Below are positions 7,701 through 12,377 of a stretch of DNA of 12,377 nt, one piece after another. Position 1 is the stretch's first letter, and each line of letters begins with the position of its first letter. The translations under genes and the position numbers were made by a program. Source of the DNA: a bacterium (lineage in GTDB: Bacteria; Hydrogenedentota; Hydrogenedentia; Hydrogenedentiales; SLHB01); contig JAAEQP010000911.1 in assembly GCA_024231375.1 (NCBI GenBank), forward strand, positions 1 through 12,377, written 5' to 3'. The notes under the pieces were generated by a model. It did not search any database. It was not told the DNA's origin and saw nothing but the letters and a program-made list of their open reading frames with translations.

Positions 7701-9716
7701 GCACCGACGTTGGACACGTGGCTGGACACGTTGCAGGCCACGATTCCGGGCACCATCACGGTGGTGTACGACGCGGACCAGTCCGGCGTGTTCCTGCCGG
7801 ACCTGACCGCGCCGACGGGGTATGAGGACAAACGCATCGCAATCGCGAGCGCCAGTTCCTCGCAACAGGCCGCGTTCCTGCGTTCGGGCACGATCTCCTT
7901 CAGCCAGTTCTTCTGGGTTCGCGTGCTGAACGGTGCCGACACGTTTGAGGCATGGGTCTATGCCATGCAGGCGATGAAAAGGATGCAGACGGCCATGCTT
8001 GACGACTCGGGCGATGGCACGTGTCATCCGGTCTACGACGGCATTGTGTCGCGCGACCACTACATCGGCATGGGCATCCTGCTTGCAGGCGACGACCCCT
8101 TGATCGGGTCCATCGTGGCGGCGCAGGACCTGACCGCCACGGACACGGCGACCCTGTGGGTGGACGACGTGACCACGACGGGCGTCATTGACCGGGTCTG
8201 GGCGGTGGTGACCTTGCCGGACAACGACGTGACGACGGTCGAACTGCTCGACGTGGGCGGTGGTCGCTACGAGGCCGCATGGAGCGGGTTCAGTGTCTAC
8301 GGAACCTATGGCGTGGCCGCGTTCGCGACGGACACCGAAGGCAATGTGTCCGCGCCGGCCGAGACCGAGGTGCGGCGGCTGGACGGTCCGGACGCCTACG
8401 AAGACGACGACACGGCGGCGGCCGCCACGTGGACGGGGTTGGTGTATGCAGGCGGTACGGTGCAGACCCACAACTTCCATGACGCAGGCGACGCGGACTG
8501 GGTGGCCTTCGATTCGACTGCAGGCACGACCATCACGATAGAAACGTTGAACTGCGGGTCGAACTGCAACACCTGGGCCCAGTTGTACCGCGCGGATGGC
8601 ACGTCGCTGATTGATGACGACGCATGGGGCCTGGGCGAATACAGCTCGTACATCGCGTGGACGGTAGATACGGACGGCCGGTACCTGGTGCGTGTGAGCC
8701 ACATCCTGGGCACCGAGTATGGCGCGGACACCAACTACGACCTGCGCATGTGGCAGGAGACGGGTCCGTGCGGCGTCGTGCCGACATTGACGGTCACGGT
8801 GCGCAGCACCATGGGCGCGGTGGCGTTGGCGGGTGTGCCGGTAAAGGTGACGGTGTTCGGTGGATTCCCCACGCCGGCGGTGTACACCAACTCGCTGGGC
8901 CAGGCACTGTTCCCGGGCATCGCGAGCTACGCCACGTACAACGTAGCCATCACGGACGGCGACTATGTGCCGTACACGAACTCAGTATACGTGCCCTGCT
9001 CACCGTACACCGCGCACGCGGTGCAATTGACGCCCTTGGTGACGCCACCCGTGTTGCAGGTGACGTCGTTGCGGAGCGTGGGTGCGCCAACAGGCGCCGC
9101 GACCTTCGACGTGGCGAACACGGGTGCAGACACCTTGAACTGGAGTGCAAACGTGCAAGGCGGGGCGGCGAGTTGGTTGACCATCGACTCGGGCGCGTCG
9201 GGCGTGGATGCAGGCAGCATCGGCGTGAGTTGCACGGCAAACAGCGCATCCACCTCGCGAAACGGCTACCTCCTGGTGACCGCGACCGACAGCGGTGGCG
9301 GGACCGCGGTGAACAGTCCCGTGGAGGTGCAAGTCCACCAATCCGGTGACACCGAAGCGCCGATCATTACCGTGTTGGGCGACAACCCCGTGACCCTCGA
9401 CGTGGACGCAACCTACACCGACGAAGGCGCAACGGCGGTTGACGCCGTGTGCGGCGCTCTGACGGGGTCCATCCTGACTACGGGGACCGTGGACACCTCT
9501 TACGACAGCACCTGGACCATCACGTATACCGTGAGCGACACGGCGGGCCATGTATGCACCGCTAGCCGCACCGTCATCGTGGGCAGTGGCAGCGACCTGC
9601 CCTTGGCTTGGTGGGGCGTGTGCCTCTGCATCGTCGCGATGCTTGCCGTCACCCTTGCTATGAGGGGACGCAGCCTCGTGGCGCGGCGGTCCGGTCCGAA
9701 AGGAGTCGACCTATGA
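4656..9716 (+). CDS. Giant surface protein, C-terminal part: NHL propellers, tandem C13 peptidase domains, PPC, BACON-like and DUF5011-like domains, TM anchor
   Basis: The open frame (1686 codons from GTG 4656) is probably the continuation of 2119-4755, so this start is not believed. Domains in order: twelve NHL blades (4680-6325); a C13/legumain-like peptidase domain (about 6336-7080) with VDHGGPG (His codon 6630-6632) and YDACESGTF (Cys codon 6753-6755), the clan CD catalytic pair; an Ig-like domain (to about 7404); a second C13-like domain (about 7407-8097) with Pro and Asp at those positions; another Ig-like domain; a PPC domain (8391-8765, DAYEDDD start, GDADWVAF); a CarboxypepD-like domain (8766-9040); a BACON-like domain (9048-9345, WLTID); a DUF5011-like domain (9348-9588, EAPIITVLG); then LPLAWW, a TM helix and a tail with RRS. 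In the repaired protein the pair is about His1505 and Cys1546. Likely role: anchored outside the cytoplasm, binding and possibly cleaving proteins after Asn/Asp, or Arg/Lys as in gingipains; specificity cannot be read. The stop overlaps the kinase start (ATGA). Confidence 0.88.
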   Translation: MAHIQQPWYFNGTWALCVQGNDFVYARLGNYILKYTTNGQFVSFWGGAGDGPGELHEPWDIAVSAAGEVHVADHGNKRVQVFDSNGEYLREWGTWGSGPGQFGAIRRLALNSLGDVYVADPDNSRIQKFDSQGNYLLEWASPNYGITSLAVNSADVVYVVNNQSVSWYDADGTPLGTAGSHGTGSGQLTDPHGIAFDSVDNFYVADRGNFRITKFDPDGNVITQWGEEGYGDGQLGWALCSIAISDDDKVYVGDGVVEPMERHRIQVFTSDGGYLGDWTAAGTRDGLLCEPSAAAVDEIGDLYIADAGNSRIQKFTADGQHVLSWGTLGSAPGQFHVPCGVASDGEGYIYVTEQDNHRVQKFTLDGVFVRQWGGHGTGPGQFGTPRAVAVAPDGSVYVADGGSVNFPHSGGNDRIQKFTPDGVFLLEWGEPGSGYGQFASPSAVAVDSAGCVYVSEALNNRVQKFSSDGVFLQAMTVGLPDQSILSMAMDTDNTLCAATWGKVYRYSTNGDYLGEFSEKGIEPGQTDENRGMAADGNGAVFTVDTTFHRVQKFVPMRASSYAKAIIVAGGGAFPGNSLWDATQSCANFAYRALTYQGFTKETIYYLSSDTDLDLDNNGVADDVDGDATNANLQYALETWAGALHNGLPTGDVVVYLVDHGGPGTFRMSGLETLTSTEFAAWLDTLQGAVSGTVTVVYDACESGTFIADCVAPSGYQDKRVVATSTSPGESAYFVTRGTVSFSNYFWTQIFNGVPVGDAFDLASQALSETYDYQTPLLEDNGNAVANDGGDGALAATTYIGNGVQQFWEGPEIGAVVGTQTIDGTSTATLWADPVTDDDGVARVWAVIRPPDYEQESSSNPVAGLPTIDLQPATGDRFEADYDAFTTPGTYTVLIYARDRVGNTSVPVMTSVSVTNPLKRRAVLVAGGTTSDVDWPAYERTVTVAYDALRFQGYDDEDIYFMSPMGLAGVDVAPSVSNIQWALSVGQNTMTQDMMLYLVGPGSASGFMVSGTEVLDAPTLDTWLDTLQATIPGTITVVYDADQSGVFLPDLTAPTGYEDKRIAIASASSSQQAAFLRSGTISFSQFFWVRVLNGADTFEAWVYAMQAMKRMQTAMLDDSGDGTCHPVYDGIVSRDHYIGMGILLAGDDPLIGSIVAAQDLTATDTATLWVDDVTTTGVIDRVWAVVTLPDNDVTTVELLDVGGGRYEAAWSGFSVYGTYGVAAFATDTEGNVSAPAETEVRRLDGPDAYEDDDTAAAATWTGLVYAGGTVQTHNFHDAGDADWVAFDSTAGTTITIETLNCGSNCNTWAQLYRADGTSLIDDDAWGLGEYSSYIAWTVDTDGRYLVRVSHILGTEYGADTNYDLRMWQETGPCGVVPTLTVTVRSTMGAVALAGVPVKVTVFGGFPTPAVYTNSLGQALFPGIASYATYNVAITDGDYVPYTNSVYVPCSPYTAHAVQLTPLVTPPVLQVTSLRSVGAPTGAATFDVANTGADTLNWSANVQGGAASWLTIDSGASGVDAGSIGVSCTANSASTSRNGYLLVTATDSGGGTAVNSPVEVQVHQSGDTEAPIITVLGDNPVTLDVDATYTDEGATAVDAVCGALTGSILTTGTVDTSYDSTWTITYTVSDTAGHVCTASRTVIVGSGSDLPLAWWGVCLCIVAMLAVTLAMRGRSLVARRSGPKGVDL
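4680..6325 (+). repeat. Twelve NHL beta-propeller repeats
   Basis: The protein repeats G-x-V-Y-V-A-D-x-x-N-x-R-[IV]-Q-K-F-x-x-D-G about every 45 residues. I count twelve blades, the first (NDFVYARLGNYILKYTTNG) and eleventh (CAATWGKVYRYSTNG) degenerate. Twelve fits two six-bladed propellers. At DNA level a core close to cggattcagaarttc recurs near 5029, 5587, 5728, 5896, 6037 and 6302. NHL propellers bind protein, RNA or glycan partners; outside the cell a protein or glycan ligand is likelier. Confidence 0.88.
6336..7080 (+). other. C13/legumain-like peptidase domain, copy 1 (catalytic residues intact)
   Basis: The domain begins YAKAIIVAGGG and contains ANFAYRALTYQGF and YYLSSDTDLDLD, then the clan CD hallmarks: H-G in VVYLVDHGGPGTF and A-C-E-S-G in VVYDACESGTF, 41 residues apart. 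It also has KRVVATSTSPGESAYF and SFSNYFWTQIFNG, typical of the rear of this fold. A DLDNNGVADDVDGDA insert could bind calcium. Confidence 0.85.
7407..8097 (+). other. C13-like domain, copy 2 (catalytically dead)
   Basis: It aligns with copy 1 throughout (KRRAVLVAGG, YDALRFQGYDDEDIYFM, LDTWLDTLQATIPGTITVVYDA, SFSQFFWVRVLNG), and the two active-site positions are again 41 residues apart. His is replaced by Pro (codon 7653-7655, in LYLVGPGSASGF) and Cys by Asp (codon 7776-7778, in VVYDADQSGVF). The Asp-rich insert of copy 1 is also missing. It is a pseudoprotease, probably with a regulatory, substrate-binding or structural role. Confidence 0.85.
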
Positions 9717-12160
9717 GTCATGACGATCCGACCAGAATGGGAACACCGACGCCGGGAGGCCCGGGGTATGAACCTACCTCGCCGAAAGCGGGGGACGGTC
9801 GCGAGCCGACGGACCCGTGCGACGAGCAGACGATCACGCCGACTCCGGGCATGGATGTCGATCCGCTTCTGGGCATTGAGTTGGGCAACTACCGGGTCGA
9901 GGCCCTGCTGGGGAAGGGCGGGTTCGGGCGGGTCTACAAGGCCTATGACACGAAGCTTCAGCGCATTGTGGCGATAAAGTTTCTGATCCGGCCCGACACG
10001 GAACAGGACTACAAACTGTTCGAGCGCGAGGCGACGACCATTGCCAGTCTGAACAAGCACCCGAACGTTGTTCAGATCTACGAGTGGGGCGAATACCAGG
10101 ATCTCACATACTTCGTACTGGAGTACGTGCCGATGAGCGCGTCGACGTTGATCCACACGTATCCCAAGGGGCTTCCGCTTGAGATAGCCCTGGGACGGAC
10201 GCTTGAATGCGCGCGTGCGCTGGCATCGGCGCACGAGAACGGAGTGATTCACCGTGACATCAAGCCCGCGAACATCCTGTTGGAGGGCGAGGCCGGCCCG
10301 GCGAAGATTGCGGACTTCGGTCTGACGCGTATCATGGATTCCTCTGAAGCATCACTCATCACAGGGGTGAGTGGGTCGCCACCGTACATGTCGCCCGAAC
10401 AGGCATCGGCCGATTCGCTCGATCATCGCACGGACATCTTTTCGCTGGGCGTAGTGCTGTACGAGTTGCTTTCGGGTGGGCGTCCGTTTGAAGGCGACAC
10501 GTCGGGCGAAGTGATGTCGCGCATTCGGAGCAACAAACGCGTGCCCTTGGCGCAACGCGCGTCCAATCTGCCTCCGTGGGTCATCCAGATTGTGGACAAG
10601 GCCACGGCGCACAAGGCGTCCAAACGATTCGCGACGGCCGCCGAGATGGCGGACATTCTGGAGGCCGCCCTCGAAGCTTGCACTTCAAACGGCGCCGCGC
10701 CGACCGTGGTGACGGGGGCATCGTCGCGGCTGCGGCGTGGCGTGGTGTGGGCCGTGGGTCTCGCGGCGGCCTGTGCGGTGTTCGTGGCGGGCAGCATGTT
10801 GCTGAGCGGGAACGAGCAAGTGAGCGCACTCCAACAAGGCCGCGTGCTGATGGACGCGGGCGACGCAGCTGCCGCGATGCAGTTTTACGACGAGTATCTG
10901 GAACGCGATCCGGGGAATGCCGAAGCCCAGATCGGTTTGGGGTATGCGCGGCTCAAACTCGGTGAACGGGACGAGGCCCGAGAAGTGTTTGGGCAGGTCG
11001 CGGACGCGGCGTTGCGCAACGAAGGCGAGGGCGCCGTGGCGTTCGACGAAAAAGGCGCCGGGGCTCAGCAGAACCTGGAGGCCCTTGCCGGCGATGGGGC
11101 GACCGACTACCTGCGGGTGTTGGTTGCCCGGGCGGCGCTTGGCGGAGGCGACGAGAACAAGGCGCTCGAAGCGCTGCGGCAGGTGGGCGAAGGCAGACTC
11201 ACGTACGGGTGGCAGCAAGGCGAATACTTGCAGGCTCTGGGCCAGGCCTACTACCGGCTGAAGCAGTTCGACGAGGCCCAATCGGCGTTTCAGGCCCTGC
11301 GGACTTCGGGCGTGCCGGCTGACTCCGCGGCCGTGGACCAATACCTGCGCGCGGTGGAACGACAGATGAACAAGGAACACCGCGAAGAGGTGACTGCCCG
11401 CGCCAAGCGTCTCGGCGCGTTGATGGATGACGAGGGATACGAGCCTCCGGACGAGGCAGGCGATTGGGACAGCCGCCCCCGAGGATTCTTCGTCCTTCCG
11501 ACGGAATCGCTCGTTTCTTCGGCCGCTGTTCCTGCGTCCATCGACCCCGCGGAGATCACGGACTTGCTGCACATGTTTGTCGGCGAGGCCCTCGCCGACC
11601 GACCGCCGTTGAGGCTGGTCGAGCGCGAGTTGATCAACGAACTGCTGGCTGAACAGGAGCTTTCGGCCCATACCAGCAGTGAGGATGGCCGGGTGGCATT
11701 GGGGAAGGTGCTGGGCGCGCGTCTGGTGATTCAATGCCAACTCGGGGCCGTCGGCGGGGAAGGGTTCGTCAAACTCTGCGTGGTGGACACGGAGAATACG
11801 ACCTCGCTCACGTCGAAGCAAGTAAGGTTGAGCGAGGTCAATGACCTGTACGGCCTGGCCGAGGAGATTGCCACCCGCATCAGCGCGAAAGTCGACCGTG
11901 AGTATCCGCTCCAAGGCAGGGCGACGGTCGATGGCGATCGCGTGCGGCTAAGCGTTGGGAAGTCCGTGGGCGTTGTTCCTGGAATGCGGTTTGCACTGGC
12001 TTCCGAGCCGGATACGTACAAGCGCGTGCCGGACGCGTCCGCGGTGGTTACGGAAGATGTTGGCGACGACTGGGCTGTGGTGGCCCTTGAGGGCATCGAA
12101 CCGGCTCAGATTCCCGTCGATGGCCTCTACGCGTTCGAGGAGGGGGGGGCGCAGCCGTGA
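9713..12160 (+). CDS. Transmembrane Ser/Thr protein kinase with periplasmic TPR and CsgG/FlgT-like domains
   Basis: An 815-aa protein. ATG 9713 overlaps the previous stop (ATGA), with AAAGGAG (9699-9705) 7 nt upstream. Residues 1-58 are a Thr/Pro-rich tail (TPTPGG, PTSPK, TITPTPG). The Hanks-type kinase domain (about 60-325) has the Gly-loop GKGGFG (67-72), Lys89 in AIKF, HRDIKPAN with catalytic Asp182, DFG at 201-203 and SPPYMSPEQ as the APE region, so it should be active. A single TM helix lies at about 344-365. The outer part has TPR-like helices (about 373-430 and 501-530), then a CsgG/FlgT-like domain (about 589-733; RLVERELINELLAEQEL, LGKVLGARLVI) and a FlgT C-terminal-like beta-barrel (about 734-810; GDRVRLSVGKSVGVVPGMRF). 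Known kinases of this class sense through the outer region; here the sensor looks like a pore- or envelope-assembly module. Its likely partners are the FHA protein at 1154-2059 and the neighbouring surface protein and lipoprotein. Confidence 0.92.
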   Translation: MSHDDPTRMGTPTPGGPGYEPTSPKAGDGREPTDPCDEQTITPTPGMDVDPLLGIELGNYRVEALLGKGGFGRVYKAYDTKLQRIVAIKFLIRPDTEQDYKLFEREATTIASLNKHPNVVQIYEWGEYQDLTYFVLEYVPMSASTLIHTYPKGLPLEIALGRTLECARALASAHENGVIHRDIKPANILLEGEAGPAKIADFGLTRIMDSSEASLITGVSGSPPYMSPEQASADSLDHRTDIFSLGVVLYELLSGGRPFEGDTSGEVMSRIRSNKRVPLAQRASNLPPWVIQIVDKATAHKASKRFATAAEMADILEAALEACTSNGAAPTVVTGASSRLRRGVVWAVGLAAACAVFVAGSMLLSGNEQVSALQQGRVLMDAGDAAAAMQFYDEYLERDPGNAEAQIGLGYARLKLGERDEAREVFGQVADAALRNEGEGAVAFDEKGAGAQQNLEALAGDGATDYLRVLVARAALGGGDENKALEALRQVGEGRLTYGWQQGEYLQALGQAYYRLKQFDEAQSAFQALRTSGVPADSAAVDQYLRAVERQMNKEHREEVTARAKRLGALMDDEGYEPPDEAGDWDSRPRGFFVLPTESLVSSAAVPASIDPAEITDLLHMFVGEALADRPPLRLVERELINELLAEQELSAHTSSEDGRVALGKVLGARLVIQCQLGAVGGEGFVKLCVVDTENTTSLTSKQVRLSEVNDLYGLAEEIATRISAKVDREYPLQGRATVDGDRVRLSVGKSVGVVPGMRFALASEPDTYKRVPDASAVVTEDVGDDWAVVALEGIEPAQIPVDGLYAFEEGGAQP
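12137..12149 (+). promoter_or_regulatory. G-rich ribosome binding site with a G8 run
   Basis: GAGGAGGGGGGGG ends 7 nt before GTG 12157 and should act as the ribosome binding site of the lipoprotein gene while coding for the kinase C-terminus (EEGGAQP). A run of eight G (12142-12149) is prone to slippage; a change would alter the kinase's last few residues and the spacing to the next start. Confidence 0.5.
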
Positions 12161-12377
12161 GTCGTACACTACCATCTCCCATTGGCCGACGCGCGCTGCG
12201 TGGTGCGTCAACGCTTGCCCTGACGCTTCTGGTATTGGCGGGATGCGCGACGTCGCCCAACCGCTCCCAGTACGTTCGCAACGGCGTTCAGTACGGCGTG
12301 ACCGAAGGGACGTTTCGCGGCCGGTGGTGGAACTTCTACGAGCGGGGCCGGTCGTTCAGCGACGGGCGATTCTGGGA
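12157..12377 (+). CDS. Lipoprotein, N-terminal part (gene runs off the window)
   Basis: GTG 12157 overlaps the kinase stop (GTGA), and the frame stays open to the window end: 73 codons plus two bases. The N-terminus has Arg11/Arg12/Arg15, then the hydrophobic stretch STLALTLLVLAGC with a lipobox LAG-C at Cys30, a type II signal peptide. Ala follows the Cys, which by the usual +2 rule favours the outer membrane over the inner. The mature part begins ATSPNRSQYVRNGVQYGV and contains RGRWWNFYERGRSFSDGRFW, an aromatic-rich pattern like the first helix of a TPR repeat. Tight coupling to the kinase suggests a partner in the same envelope process. The rest of the protein is outside the window, so no function is assigned; a TPR lipoprotein is the best guess. 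Confidence 0.8.
   Translation, partial: MSRTLPSPIGRRALRGASTLALTLLVLAGCATSPNRSQYVRNGVQYGVTEGTFRGRWWNFYERGRSFSDGRFW

Noticed and set aside
7032..8702. 556-codon open frame on the minus strand
   Set aside because: It lies opposite the C13 domains and is rich in Arg, His and Val, the usual by-product of GC-rich codon bias on the other strand; the + strand frame has clear domains.
2119..9716. Composition shift between the beta-helix half and the peptidase half, as a sign of domain transfer
   Set aside because: The peptidase half looks richer in codons ending in G or C, but this is an uncounted impression; a sliding-window GC3 plot would be needed.

Overview
The window looks like chromosomal DNA of a GC-rich, Gram-negative, environmental bacterium with very large surface proteins. 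The evidence is a lipobox lipoprotein start, a CsgG/FlgT-like periplasmic domain, Shine-Dalgarno sites (GGAGG, AAAGGAG) and eukaryote-like Ser/Thr kinase and FHA modules. Chlamydial-Pmp-like beta-helix repeats, thrombospondin-3-like Asp repeats, NHL propellers and legumain-like peptidase domains together recall Hydrogenedentota, Omnitrophota, Lentisphaerota or other PVC-type and candidate-phylum genomes. That placement is an impression from protein style, not a phylogenetic result. No tRNA, rRNA, transposase, integrase, phage gene or CRISPR array is visible.

Layout, all on the + strand: (1) 2-436, the 3' end of a surface-protein gene with a C-terminal membrane anchor. (2) 437-815, a non-coding interval with a cluster of CATC-RY-GATG palindromes, a possible promoter near 591-620 and a hairpin-rich leader. 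(3) 816-989, a small 57-aa gene with a helix-turn-helix-like C-terminus. (4) 1154-2059, an FHA-GAF signalling protein. (5) 2119-9716, a giant surface protein split by a single-base frameshift near 4663-4668 into two open frames (2119-4755 and 4656-9716). Restoring one base gives about 2532 residues in this order: signal peptide, beta-sandwich, Pmp-like beta-helix, Asp-rich calcium repeats, twelve NHL blades, C13 peptidase with intact His/Cys, Ig-like domain, second C13-like domain lacking both catalytic residues, Ig-like domain, PPC domain, CarboxypepD-like domain, BACON-like domain, DUF5011-like domain and C-terminal TM anchor. (6) 9713-12160, a transmembrane Ser/Thr kinase whose outer half carries TPR and CsgG/FlgT-like domains. 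(7) 12157-12377, the start of a lipoprotein gene that runs off the window.

Genes 4 to 7 are tightly packed: a 59-nt gap, then an ATGA overlap, then a GTGA overlap. They are probably one transcript. The likely logic, which is inference, is an envelope-spanning unit. A surface-anchored adhesin/peptidase and an envelope lipoprotein work beside a kinase that has a periplasmic sensor or scaffold domain. The FHA-GAF protein is the natural cytoplasmic reader of the kinase's Thr phosphorylation. The most notable points are the active/dead tandem C13 peptidase pair, the frameshift, the kinase-TPR-CsgG-FlgT fusion and the palindrome cluster upstream.
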